Shown: positions 45,606 through 59,354 of the stretch, piece after piece | Numbering within the stretch: position 1 is the first letter of the stretch | Layout: the number at the start of each line of letters is the position of its first letter | Assembly: GCA_019022495.1 (NCBI GenBank) | Contig: JAFEKR010000003.1 | Location: 3,472,001 to 3,536,000, forward strand | Origin: Epichloe hybrida | Lineage: Eukaryota > Ascomycota > Sordariomycetes > Hypocreales > Clavicipitaceae | Direction of reading: 5' to 3' | DNA length: 64,000 bases | The notes under the pieces: model-generated | The model's input: only the letters and a program-made list of their open reading frames with translations | The model's database searches: none | What the model was told of the DNA's origin: nothing | Program-made: the position numbers and the translations under genes

Positions 45606-48600
45606 TGTTAGGTCTACAGGATACTAGTGACCTACGCGTAGGGTTTTTCAGGGTGGACTAAAGTGTACGTAATTATTATATATTCTAGTTTATCTAAGCA
45701 AGCAAAAGAGAGATTAAATAGAAGCAAAGAGGGTGCGCTATTTATTATAGGAAAAGGGGCCTTAATTAGGGTTATTAGCAAAGAGGCCACATATACTAAT
45801 ACTAACCGTAGCGTAGTTAGGCTAGATATGTAAGTTCGCGATGTAACGCGCCTAGCTAATTAAACACGCGTAGCCTTATTAATATTATGTTATTCTAACA
45901 CTACAAACTCTCTCTTTTTAATATAACTATTAATATATAATATTAATAAGATAATTAAAAAAGAATTAAGGAATAAGTAAGATTAAATAATTATAAATAA
46001 TATTATAAGAAAAGAGTAAGGGAAAGGGGCATAATAAAAGATAATATTTAATCTATAAGCTTATATAAGGATAAGTAAGCCTAATCTTAACACCTTTAAT
46101 CTTATTAGATTAAAATAAAAGCTATGATTATATAACCTACCCTTTTATCCTAATAGTTGCTTTATTACTTATAATAAACCTCTTAAATGCCTTATTTAGT
46201 AATGCCTTTATGAATATATTAGTAAGGTTATTATTCCTATTAATTTATTTAATCTCGCAGATCTCTTATTACTTATATAATTAACAAAGAGCTCTAATAT
46301 TAATTATAAGGCGCTTCTCTTTTATAGTACTAAGCTTAATAAGGTATTTATATAAAGAGTATGAATTAGCATAAATAATAATAGGAATTATAAGGAGGTT
46401 TAATTAATAGGTAATTAACCTAAGCGTTATTAAGATTACATAAGCTATATTAGCACTAGTAACTATGCTATAAATCTTAGAGGTAAGCATACTTCTTATA
46501 ACTCTCTTACTCTTAGTAAAGCTATAGTGTATAATATTGCCTTAGATTATAAAGATACCTTTCTTTTAGACTTTACTAGCTAGGATAAGCATATAGCCTA
46601 GTTAGGAAGTAAGGTCTTAGTTATTAGTAAATAATCTATTTATAAATATTAAAAGCTTTACCTTCTTAAGATTAAATAGCATAAACCTTAATCCTTAGTT
46701 TAGATTATTAATTTACTATTAAATTTATTAGTTTAGGCTCTTTATATCTTAAGGTAATAGGTCTTAGTGTTATATAGTAATAGAGAGGTTAAAATAGGCT
46801 TTAGGCTAGTAAATTAAGGTAATATATGTGCCTTAAGCTTATTATTCTATATATACTTATTTTAAATTAGTTAGTGGGATTAATTAAAGCTTTTTACTCT
46901 AGCCTCTTTACCTTAGTGTAATTATATTATTTTTAAGAGTAATAATACTACTATTAAAGGTTAGTAAGTTCCCTATAGAAAGGATTTACTTTAGTTTAGT
47001 AGTAAAAGAAATAGCTTTTAATTAATCTTCCTCTTATTAAGAAAACTTATAGTTAGTCTAAGTTAGATAGTCTAATTATATTATTAGTTTACATTCTTAT
47101 ACACATAAAGGTTAGGTTCTCCTTTATTATTATAAGCAAGTATAGGTTAAATATAAAGGTTATTATCTAAAGCATTTCTCTATAGTAATAATAATATATT
47201 ACTTACTAGTAAGTGCTAGCTTTTATAATACTATATAAAGGCTTAATTACTTATATTATTATACCTATAAGGTATAGGTAACGGATTTAGATAGGGATTT
47301 AGGCTAGAATTATATAACTAAGAAGTATTTATGCTTATATATAGGCTTATATAATATCGCGAAGCTAGAGAATAAGGCCTAGTAATAATAACGTAAGTAT
47401 TATCGCAAGGATTAATTACTAGCTAGCTTGTTAGATTATTAGGGCTTATGTAAGGATTACTAGCTTCTCTTTATTACTATAACCTTAGATTATAAGCCTT
47501 AACTTCTTATATAGATTTATTATCTTACCCTTTACCTTATTAATAATACAGGAATTAAAAATTCAAACTTTACTATACTCTCTTTTATTATACTTAATAA
47601 ATTTAAACACACCTTATTTAATTAGAGTATTAATTTTAGTTTTAGTAAATAGCTTAAAGGGTTTGCTAGGGGTCTTAATAATTCCTTCCTTATATAATTA
47701 GATTATAAGCTTAAGATTAAAGCTTTCCTTAGCTAATAAAAAGATATTAGTTTTATCTTTTATTTAATTTACATAATTAATATTAGATATAATAATAGGA
47801 GGGTTCTTTTAAGGTCTTCTAGGTCCTTACTTTAGGGGATTAATAAGAGAGGTAGTTATAGGCTATAGAGAAGTATCTTAGTTCTCTACACTCTTAGGAA
47901 GTCTCTCTTTATTAGGATCTTTATAAAAAGGTCTAATAGAGGTTAATCTAAAAGCTTTTAGGCCCTAAGGGAGCTTAAGAGTATAGGTCTTGCTTTCTAT
48001 AGCTAATAGCTTATAGGGGCCTTTTTATTCTTTACCTTTACGCCATACGCGTATAAGTAATCCTAGCGGGAGGTTAATAGTTACTAAGGTATTAGGACTA
48101 TTCCTTATAGTAAGGGTATTACTAACCTTCTATTAGGTATAAATACACTTAACTTCCTTTATCACTAGTTAGATCATAAGGGCTTATTACGTAATATCTA
48201 GTAATAAAGATAATTCCTTAACTATATAAGAATACACGCTAAAAGCAAGAACTATTAGCATAAGACTATTTAATCCTATAGCATTATTCATAGCTTTAAC
48301 TACTATTTATAATGCTATAGGCTCTAGTGTTATTAGGCATTCTTATCTAATAATATTATAAGCTCTTTAAAGCAGCCTATAATATTACTTAACCTTACTA
48401 ATACTATAGTAAGCCTTAATAGGGATATCTTCAATCTTAATTACTATTAATAATATAAGCTACTTAAATTCCTTACCTCTAAAGGTTATTCTAGTATTTA
48501 TAATAATTAAATCTAGGGGGCCTAGATAGATATTAATCTAGTAAAGATAGAGTGCTTCCTACGTAGTCTTTATAAAGATATCCTTAATAAATCTAGCTAT

Positions 48601-48689
48601 ATTAAAGAATATAGCTATATTAATAACTTATAGAATAGGGTAGTTACTATTAATATATATAATATTTATAATAATTTCGTAATTATAAG
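45606..48689 (-). mobile_element. Truncated Copia copy (one LTR plus RT-integrase part)
   Basis: The LTR at 45606-45900 (TGTTAG...CTAACA) and the adjoining sequence are collinear with 33001-36072 of the complete Copia element. Similarity stops abruptly at 48689, within the integrase region, where a CAGAGAATTG terminus begins. Gag and the second LTR are absent. The sequence looks somewhat less or differently mutated than the full copy. Confidence 0.75.
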
Positions 48690-49230
48690 CAGAGAATTGT
48701 ATTTAATTACAACTACAAATGTAATTATGTAGTTGTAGTTGTAATAATTACAATTAATTACAAACCAAATTTTACAATTACAATTACAATTACAACTACA
48801 CAATTACATGTAATTATTTTAGTAATAATAGTCATAATTATAGTAATAGTAATATAATAGCTTATAATAGCTTATAATAGCTTGTAATAGCTTATAATAG
48901 CTTATAATAGCTTGTAATAGCTTATAATAGCTTATAATAGCTTGTAATAGCTTATAATAGCTTATAATAGCTTGTAATAGCTTATAATAGCTTATAATAG
49001 CTTATAATAGCTTATAATAGCTTATAATAGCTTATAATAGCTTATAATAGCTTATAATAGCTTATAATAGCTTATAATAGCTTATAATAGCTTATAATAG
49101 CTTATAATAGCTTATAATAGCTTATAATAGCTTATAATAGCTTATAATAGCTTATAATAGCTTATAATAGCTTATAATAGCTTATAATAGACCCACTTTT
49201 ATTAAAATCTCTTTTTACTTAGTCTTAACT
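48690..49230. mobile_element. End of a third hAT-like family (TIR CAGAGAATTG)
   Basis: It begins CAGAGAATTG, followed by TAATTACAAC-type hexamer repeats around an ACATGT palindrome (near 48,808), then the decamer array. This is the same architecture as the satellite-rich right end of the 15852 copy. No matching opposite terminus CAATTCTCTG was found to the right, so the element is truncated or its boundary near 49,230 is uncertain. Confidence 0.55.
48861..49190. repeat. Decamer array (CTTATAATAG), 33 units, with a 30-bp higher-order pattern
   Basis: Thirty-three consecutive 10-bp units, the reverse complement of CTATTATAAG. In the first part every third unit carries CTTGTAATAG, so a 30-bp unit repeats four times; after that all units are identical. 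It ends at ACCCACTTTT. Confidence 0.9.
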
Positions 49231-51399
49231 ATAGAAAAAACATAAATGCTATTTATAGTAAAGGGTATAACTTATAAGGCCTACATCTATAAACTAGCTA
49301 CTTAGTTATTACTTATAATTCTTAATAATATTTATTATAATAAAATCTTTTCTCTTTACCTAAGAATTCTCTAAAGTATTATAGCTTTTCTATTTAACTA
49401 GATATTTATAATAATACCTATTATAGTAATATTAGATAATCCTTTTAACCTTAAACTCTTACTTTTTATTTATAATATTATCTTATAGTAAGGATATATC
49501 TTTTATACTAGATAAGTCTTTTATAAATAGTTTAAGGTTAGTTATATTAAAAATATTATATAAATATATTCTAAGTAGTAGCTTTAATTAATATACTAGT
49601 TTATAAGTACTAATTACTTTTTTAACTTTATAAGGGCTTAAGTACTTTATACTTAGCTTCTTACTAGGTTACTATAAGTTAATATTCTTTATAAATAATA
49701 AAATATAGTTACTTACTCTAAACTTTATTAGTATTTACTTCTTATTATAGTATTTTATATACTAGGCTTATAAGTTACTTAGAAGTTACTTAATTATTAT
49801 ATATTTATCTTTTAGTGTAATAATATAAGTCTTTACCTAGTTATTTACTATAGGAATATCTATAACTACTTACTATAGTCCCCTAGGGTTATATCCTTAT
49901 AGTGCCTTAGCTAAGGTATAGCTATAAGTTAAATAAATACTTATATTATATATAAACTATACTATTAAAAGGTTATTAGCTTAATTAGTTTAGTTAAAGT
50001 AAGTAAAGGCTCTTTAATAATACTTTAAAACTTAGTTTAAATATTTTATCTAACTATTTATTTATAAGTAAAATATAATACTTAGTTACTACTTAGTTAT
50101 AATAAAATAGTAAAAGGTTATTTAAAACCTACTAGTAAAAGTTAAACTATAGTTTATAATAATACTTTTTAAAATACTATAATCCTTAAAAATATACTCT
50201 AAGAATATAGTAACTAACTTATTACTAGTTATATATGTTAAAATAAGGATATAAATACTATATTTTATAAAATAGTCTATAATAACTAAGATTATATTAT
50301 AAGTCTAATTTATATCTTTTATAGGTAGTAGCCCTATAATAAAGTCTATTAATAATTCTTAAAAAAGCTAATTAAGCACTAGTAGTAGTACTAGCTTACT
50401 TTAAGGTTTATAATGCCTTAGCTTTAAAGTTTAATAGCTTATATAAGTTTATATATATAACTTAGTATCTTTATTTATTAATAGCTAGTAATACTAGTTT
50501 ATAATTTTATAAAAAGTCTTACTAACTCCTTAGTAACTTACTACTAAGTTATTATAAGTAAGTATTAAAACTTCCTTCCTTATACTTACTAAAATAAAAA
50601 CTTTATTCTTAAATATTAATAGCTTAGAGGGCCTAATAGACTATATTTATAATACTTCTAGGTTACTACTCTTAAGTAACTTCCTTTAACCTATAGTAAA
50701 GTTATTACCTTACTATACTTAAAATAATATAATTTAAATTAAAGTCTCTAATTCTATATATATAGGATAAGTATTATATATAAACTTAGAAAAGGGTTAC
50801 TAAACTACTTATATTCTTACTATAATAATACTATAAGTAGCTAGCTTATAGTATACTTTTAGACTTATAAATAAATTATAGCTAAGTAGTATTTTAAGGG
50901 GGTACTTATACTACTTACTAATTACTACCTTACCTAGACTCCTAACCTATAGGCTTACTAGACTTATAAAAATATTAATAAATATAAATATAAATAACCT
51001 TATTACTTATAATTAGTAAACCTAGTTAGTATATTACTTATAGGCTTTATAAGACTATTAGGTTTCTTAATAATATAATTAAGTTATATCTTCTTAAAAC
51101 CCTAGAGGCTAATATAGCCCTTATAGTATTCTTATAATAAACTATTAATTACGCTAAGTAATATAACCTTAGGGCTTATAACTACACTACTATATATATA
51201 ATACCCTTATTACTTAGTATTTATAAACTTAGCTAAGAAGTTAGGTAGCTATAAGGATATAGCCTTTGCCTTATGCTCCTTACTAGAGCATTGTTGTATT
51301 GTATTGTATTATATTTTTTGGCCCTTCGATGTATTGTATTGTATTGTATTGTGTATTGTATTGTATTTTTAATACAATACAATACAAGGCACTAGTAGG

Positions 51400-52730
51400 A
51401 TATTCGTAGTAATTTAGTAACTAGTCTATAAGATTAAATATATATATATATTATTAAGAAAGTATAGGTTATTTTTAAGATTACTATATTCTTTAATATA
51501 CCTAAAGAATACCTTATATAATTTAATAAACTAAGTAAGACTCTAATAGTATATTAGTATATATATAAGCTATAAGGAAAGGAAAGTTATACTCTTATAT
51601 AATCCTTATTATTTTATATATAATATATATATTTTATTAAGTTATTTATATAGGTTAGTAATAGTATATAGTAAGATAGTAATAAAGTTATACTTAAAGT
51701 ATTAGTATACTAAACTAAAATAGTTTTACTTTTTATAATATATTAAGGTATTATACTATTACTATTCTTAAGTATAATTACTTATATTATAACTTATTAT
51801 ATATAGTAAATATAAGGAATCTTTATATTGGTAATATTACTAGGTATAAGTTAGTAAGGTAAGTACTAAGAGTTAGAAGTATTATACTTATATTAAAAAT
51901 TTTAAAGCTATATATTTTTTAAAAAACTTTAAATAAAATACTAATAAAAGTTTTTTACTAAAAAGTAGTAATAATAAAGTAATTACTTACTTAAAAAATA
52001 TTATAAACTATTAGTAAGTTAGTAATAATATACTATAAGAAAACTTAGGAGTAAAAGATAAGTAACTAATATTCTAGTATTTAAGAGAATTTAAATATTT
52101 TAAATATAAATAAATATAAATAATAAAGTAATACTATAAAATATTAGAAATTACTATAAAAGAAGCTATAAAGTTACTAGCTTATAAGTAAAGGAAACTT
52201 ATAATATTAAAAAAAGTTATAAAGAAAAGAAAAGTTTATAAAAGTTTATAAAAGTAAGCTTTTTTTATATTAGCTTAAGACTCCTAAGTAATTTATATAC
52301 TATATATAGCTAATCTAGGAATTATAATATTTATAATTATAGCTACTACTAGTAAATATATATACTAGCTATAAACTCCTAGTAAAATTAATATAATATC
52401 CCTAATATTAAAAAGTTATTTATTTTAAATAGTATATATTACCTTATTTATTTAACCTAATTATATAAATTAATATAAATAATTTACTTACTGAGTACTA
52501 ATAACTTATTAGATAAAAGTATATATATTAGAAGTAATAAAGTAGTAAGTATATAGCTATTTATATCTAAAGGTTATAAAGGGAATTACCTAGGACCTTA
52601 TAATATTTATCTTGTTATTTAAAGTAAATATAATATTATATACTAATAGTATAGTTAGTAATATAAATATTACTATAAGCTACATATAGTATATATATAC
52701 TAGCTAAGTAGCTTCTTTAATAAAAATACA
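51400..52730. repeat. Unclassified repeat family Y, longest copy
   Basis: Shared in part with 45265-45605 (first part) and 60316-60970 (second part). It is AT-rich, has no open frame and shows no clear terminal repeats. Whether it inserted into the TIR element or was captured by it is unknown. Confidence 0.45.
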
Positions 52731-53869
52731 ATACAATACAATACAATACATACAATACGATCTATTATTAGGGAAAATTAAAAGTGGGGTATTATATAAA
52801 TTTATTATATAGTAGTTCTTTTAAGTAATCTAATTATAGTATCCTTATTTTTGTACATAATTTAGTCATTTATTTAAAAATCTATAAAGTTTTAGCTAAT
52901 TTAGACTATTAAGCTATATAAATATATATAGGGTAGCGATAAATAGTATAATCTAGGCTTAACTTATAGTAATACTTATTTTTTATATTTTAAAAGTTAT
53001 TTTATCTTTCTAGCTTTTTTTTAAGGTTTACTATACATTTTAATATAGTTTTTTTACTTAAAATATAATATTTACCTTAAAGAAATAATTTATAATTCTA
53101 AATAAATAAGATTAAAACTCTAATAAAAATATACTTATATATATAAGGAATTTATTATAAAGAGAAAATTAAAATTTATTTAATAAATACTTCTTTTACT
53201 ATTAAGCTATTTTATTATAATTATAATAAATTATATTAGCTTTTAACCTTTTTTAAACTAAAAGAAAAGGAAAAAACCTAAGAAAAGTTTATAAAGAAAG
53301 GTTAAAATATAATATAAAGAATAATTATAATATATATACTATTTTTTTAATATTAAGTAAATAAATAAATGAGCTTTAAAAGTAAGTTTAATTATTTATA
53401 CTACTTTTAGCTTATTTACTTAGTTATAAAGTGTTTTTAAAAGTGGGTCTAAAAGTGGGTCTAAAGTAAGTCTATATAATAATACTATAAATATAGTAAT
53501 CTCTTTACTTAGTTATATAATTCTAGTTAAAAAGAGAGAAATATATAAAAGTAAGTCTTATAGTAATATTAGGACTTACTTTTTATTAGTATAAAATTAT
53601 AAATAGTATAATATTAATAAATATATAAAAGAAAGGAATTTTATTTTATTAATATTTTAAAAAACCTTAAAATACTAAATAATTAAAAAGTCTAGCTTTT
53701 TCTATAGTAATTTACTTATAATTACTTATATTTATATTTTATTAAATTATTACTTATTTATTTTTAATTAAACTTTAATACTAATAATATTTTAAGTTAT
53801 ATAAGTAATACAAGTAATATATTTATAAGCTAAGCTAAGCTATCATAAGCTATTATAAGCTATTATAAG

Positions 53870-56002
53870 CAGAGCATTGCAATACAATACATCCAAAATT
53901 TTACAATACAATACAATACATGTATTATTTGTATTTTTTTGTATTTTTTTGTATTTTTTTTAGTTTTAAGTAAATTCCTTAATTATAAGGTATATATAGT
54001 TAATATAATAGCTTCTAATAGCTTCTAATAGCTTCTAATAGCTTCTAATAGCTTCTAATAGCTTCTAATAGCTTCTAATAGCTTATAATAGCTTACAATA
54101 GCTTATAATAGCTTACAGTAGCTAATAATAGCTTATAGTAGCTTATAATAACTTATAATAGCTTATATATATTATTATAATATATATATTACTTTTATTA
54201 CTTATATAACTTAAAATATTATTAGTGTTAAAGTTTGATTAAAAATAAATAAGTAATAAATTAATATAATATAAATATAAGAATTTATAAGTAAATTACT
54301 ATAGAAAAAGCTAGACTTTTTAGTTATTTAGTATTTAAAGGTTTTTTAAAATATTAATAAAATAAAATTCCTTTCTTTTTTATGTTTTTTAATATTATAC
54401 TATTTATAATTTTATACTAATAAAAAGTAAGTCCTAATATAACTATAAGACTTACTTAAGTATATTTCTCTCTTTTAAACTAAAATTACATAACTAAGTA
54501 AAGAGATTACTATATTTATAGTATAACTAATGAGACCCACTTTTAGACCCACTTTTATATATATGTTTTTTTAGCTAGAATTATACAACTAAGTAAAGAG
54601 ATAATACTAGGTTTATAGTATAACTAATAGGGCCCACTTTTAGACCCACTTTTGTATATATGTTTTTTTTTAGCTAGATGTATAAAACTAAGTAAAGAGA
54701 TAATACTAGGTTGATAGTAAAACTAGTAGGACCCACTTTTAGACCCACTTTTATATATCCTTCTCTTCTTAGCTAAAGTTATATAACTATAAAAAGGGAT
54801 TATACTTAGTTTTTAGTATTTAACAAGACTTACTTTTAGACTTACTTTTAAAAACACTTTATAACTAAGTAAGTAAGCTAAAAGTAGTATAAATAATTAA
54901 ACTTACTTTTAAAGCTTATTTATTTATTTACTTAATATTAAAAAATAGTATATATATTATGATTATTCTTTATATAATATTTTAACTTTTCTTTATAAGC
55001 TTTTCCTAGGTTTTTTCCTTTTCTTTTAGTTTAAAAAAGGTTTAAAGCTAATATAATTTATTATAATTATAATAAAATAGCTTAATAGTAAAAGAAGCAT
55101 TTATTAAATAAATTTTAATTTTCTCTTTATAATAAATTCCTTATATATATAAGTATATTTTTATTAGAGTTTTAATCTTATTTATTTAGAATTATAAATT
55201 ATTTCTTTAAGGTAAATATTATATTTAAAGTAAAAAAACTATATTAAAACATATAGTAGATCTTAAAAAAAAGCTAGAAAGATAAAATAACCTTTAAAAT
55301 ATAAAAACTAAATATTACTATAAGTTAAGCCTATATAATACTATTTATAGCTACCCTATATATATATATAGCTTAATAGTTAAAATTAGCTAAAACTTTA
55401 TAATTCTATAAATAAATACCTAAATAGTATAAGAATTTAAGGATATCTTATTTAGATTATATTAAAGATCTACTATATAATAAGTATATATACTACCTTA
55501 CCTTTTTAATAATATATTGTATTGTGTTGTATTGTATTGTAATGTATTATATTATATTGTATTATAATGTATTTTTATATAATAAATACATTTAATAAAT
55601 TGTAGAAAATAGATATAAGCATAGGAAAACCCTTAATATATTAAGAAAAAAGTATTCTTTAAAATAAATATAAAAGAATATTACTAAGATATTATATATT
55701 TAAAATAAGCTTACTTTTCTAAATAAGCTAAAACTTTATAGATTTTTAAATAAATAACTAAATTATATATAAAAATAAGGATACTATAATTAGATTACTT
55801 AAAAACACTACTATATAATAAATTTATATAAGACCCCACTTTTAATTTTCCCTAATAACACATTGTATTATATGGATTGTTTTGTATTGTATTGTATTTT
55901 TAATACAATACAATACACAAGACAATTCATAGGGCAATACAATACAATACAATACATCGAAGAACAAAAAAATACAATACAATACAATACAACAATGCTC
56001 TG
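53870..56002. mobile_element. Nested hAT-like TIR element, inverted, 2,133 bp
   Basis: It starts CAGAGCATTG and ends CAATGCTCTG, both perfect, flanked by ATTATAAG (53862-53869 and 56003-56010). It landed in the decamer array of the outer element, in opposite orientation: its decamer end is on the left (54011-54170) and its CATCGAAG/pentamer end on the right (55900-56002). The interior carries three ACCCACTTTTAGACCCACTTTT units (54533-54750). Confidence 0.8.
54011..54170. repeat. Decamer array (GCTTCTAATA / GCTTATAATA)
   Basis: Seven GCTTCTAATA units are followed by about nine units of GCTTATAATA and variants. It is the inverted equivalent of the array at 17341-17480, which has the matching GAAGC/TAAGC variation. 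Confidence 0.85.
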
Positions 56003-59000
56003 ATTATAAGCTATTATAAGCTATTATAAGCTATTATATAAACTATATATACCTTATAATTGAGGAATTTAAGTTAAAACTAAAAAAAAGAAAAAAAAAT
56101 ACAAAACAATACAAATAATACATGTATTGTATAATTTGTATTGTATTGTAAAATTTTAGATGTATTGTATTGTGTAATGTATTGTATTGTATTGTATTGT
56201 CAATACAATAAAATACAATGCACAATACATCAAATGTATTGTATTGTATTGCAATGCTCTGCTCCTTACTAATATAATTTACTTTTCTTAATAGAGTATT
56301 AGTAAGGTTTAGCTTACTTATGTAATATTTAATCCTAAAATTAAATAAATAAAGCTTATCTAACGCTATTCCTTACTTACTAAATAGCTTTAGCTTTATA
56401 GAGCTAGGTATTTATAATTAAGATAGTTTATTATAACTATGATCTAGTAAGTGAAATATATAAGGTAATATCTCTAGGCCTAAAACGCCTCTTAGATTAC
56501 TAATAACTTAGTGTCTAAGGTTAAGTAGTAAAGCTTAATATTAGTTAACTTTCTTAAAAAATACACTACTAGGTACTAGCTACCTAGTACTAATATTATA
56601 AGTATAGCTTTAATTATATAACTAGATATATTTATCTTTACTTTTAGTAAATAAAGTAAGTTAAAGTATACTAAGATTAGTACCTCCTAGAACTTCTTTT
56701 AAAGTTCTTTAAATACTATAAGTTTACTAGGCTTTAGCTTAAACTTTACTAGCTAAATACCCTTTAGATAGTTTATTAGTAAGATTATTACCTTACTATA
56801 CTATTTTATAAAGTATTAGTAAAACCTTATAAACCTAAGGAATAATTGAATATTAAATATACTATAAGGTATTAGCTAGGTTATAATAGCTTTAACCCTT
56901 AATAGTTTTATTTTAATACCTTTTTTAAATATAATAAACCTTAGGAATTTTACTTATATAATAAAAAATTAGTACTTCTTAAGGTTAATATAAAGGTTTA
57001 TATCCTAAAGTTACTTTAGTACCCTTTTAATATACTTTATATATTTTATAAGGTTACTACTATATATTACGATATTATTAAGGTAAATAATATACAATTT
57101 ATCTATAAGCCTCTTAAGGGTATTATTAATATATTCCTAAAAAGTAGCTAGTGTATTTACTAATTTAAATAGTATTAAAAGGTACTTAAAGTGCCTTTAG
57201 TAGTAATAAAATACTATCTTTTACTTATTACCCTTATAAATATATAGCTAGTAATGTACCTCTTAGAGATTTAGTAATATAAAAACTTTTATACTTACCA
57301 GTTAATTAAGAATTTTAGAGATTAGTAATAAGAGGGCTTTATTTTTAATAGTAATCTTATTAAGGCCCTTATAACTATATAAAGCCTTATTTTCCTTAAT
57401 TATTTAGGGATAAATAAAATTAAGGCTTTAGCTAGGCTTATTAATCTTCTAATTTACCCCTTCTCTTATATACTTACTAGGTACTCCCTAAGTACCTCTA
57501 GCTTTTTTTTACTAGGTTATATATAAGTCCCTAGGGTAGCTATTTTCTCTTTTCTAATTTAATTATATAAGTATAGCCCCTAAGTTTTAGGAGCTTACTA
57601 GCTAGATTTTTTAAAAATATATTTATAAATTCTATATACTTTTCTAGGATTTACTATTAGGGTATATTATTATTTATTTCTTATATAAATACTACTAGCT
57701 CCTTATAAAACACTACCTATAGTACTATCATACTTCTTAGTTTTCTTTTTTTTAAGGGCTAGATATTACTTATTACTATTACTATAACTATACTATAAGA
57801 CAAGTTATTACTTACTATATTATTTATTAGTAAATCTTTATTAGTATCCCTCTCTTTTACCTTAGGCTTAACTACTTTAATTCTTAGTAATACTAGTAAT
57901 AATATAATTAAAGATTACTTTACTACCTTATATAATTATTACTTACTTATAGTAAATATAATATATTCTTTAGTTATTAGAAACCTTTAAAAACCTTACT
58001 TCTAGTCTATTATTATAAGTTTATACTCTAGGGTCTAATCTATTCCTAGGAGCATTCTTTCTCTAGTATTAGTAATATAGTAGCTAACTTAATAAACCCT
58101 TATATAGCCTATATTATCTTTTACCTTAACTAGTTTATATAAAATTCCTTAGTATAGGATCTTATTTTTACTTATACTTTCTAGTATTATCTTTATTTTT
58201 ACTATATTCTTCTAATTTTATTTTAATAATAGCTTAGGGTAAATTATTAAATACTTTACTTTTATATTAAATAGTACTAGTACTACTAGCTAGTAGTTAT
58301 TTCACTATAGGGATACTTATATTCTTATTTTCTTATTTATAGGTTTCTTTATAATAAAACTATTATCCTAGGCTTATACTAAACTAATTAGAATTTTATT
58401 TAAGTCTAAGGTTTTATTACTACTATTCTTATACTTTTTAGTAATATACTTACTACTCTTATAAATTAAGTAATTTACTACTTTATATTTACCTTAGCCT
58501 TATAAGTAACTTTAAGATATAGTAAACTCTTAGCTAACTATATATTACCTTATAGTATTATTTAAGCTATTTAGAAATATTACTATCCTTAAATATAAGG
58601 GGATTTAGTTAGGTAATTTAGCTTTTACCTTTATATAAAGTCTTAGGAAAGATTAGAAAGACTAATTATACTTTTACCTTAGATTTAGTTATATCCTAGT
58701 AGCTTCTAAGTACCTTATATTTTTATTTATTATACTAGTGTTTAGCTAGGATATAAATCTATTTTAAGTATAAGCTATATAGTTAACTATCCTATTTACT
58801 ATTATATAATATATTTATTATTACTTTATATTATTAGCTAGGTAGCTACTAGTATATACTACCTTTATTTCATTATCCTAAAAGATTCTTAGGTTTAACT
58901 AAAATAATATATTTAAATCTTATAAATATACTTATAAATTCTTATAAGTATTTCCCTTATATATAAGTACCTTATACTATATTTTAATAAAGCTTTATAA

Positions 59001-59354
59001 GTATATACTTACTATAAACTTAGTATTAAATAAGAAGCCTATGAATAAGGGATTTATTAGTATATTTATCTAAGAGGTAATTATAAGTTTTTTTACCTAA
59101 TATAGCTAATTATAGGTTTACTTTTATTTCTTTAAGCTATACTTCTATCTCTAAGATCTCTTTTCTTATATAAGTATTATATAGCTAAGCTTATATAACC
59201 TTATATTACCTTTATAGCTAGCCTAGATTATTATTATTTCTAAATCTAGGGTTACTATATTAGTTAAGTAATATTTACTATATTTTATTATATTCTATAG
59301 TTAAAGTATTTAAGTTATTACTTAAGTATTATAAGTTTAAGGCTTTCTTACTAA

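Larger units (their letters stand above)
51284..56261. mobile_element. hAT-like TIR element containing a nested inverted copy
   Basis: The termini are TAGAGCATTG (left; first base C-to-T) and CAATGCTCTG (right). The identical flanking octamers CTCCTTAC (51276-51283 and 56262-56269) show an 8-bp target duplication inside the Gypsy remnant. The left end carries TTTTTTGGCCCTTCGATG and TATTG repeats; the right end carries decamers, ACATGT and pentamers. Without the nested copy it is about 2.84 kb. The extra length over the 15852 copy includes a segment of repeat family Y (about 51,400-52,730). No transposase frame is visible. Confidence 0.8.
49231..59354 (-). mobile_element. Minus-strand Gypsy remnant, split by TIR elements
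   Basis: Two parts, 49231-51283 and 56262-59354, are joined when the TIR element and one target copy are removed. On the minus strand 57061-57088 reads IYLNNIVIY, a Gypsy reverse transcriptase catalytic box with both aspartates changed to Asn. It is preceded by a typical INxxLxxLxDK segment. Integrase-like sequence lies at about 50.4-49.8 kb and gag-like sequence toward 58-59 kb. No LTR pair was identified, so outer limits are approximate. Confidence 0.6.

Noticed and set aside
49350..49375. AAGAATTCTCTAAAG as the missing right end of the CAGAGAATTG element
   Set aside because: It does not match CAATTCTCTG at the terminal bases, and no ATTATAAG duplication follows.
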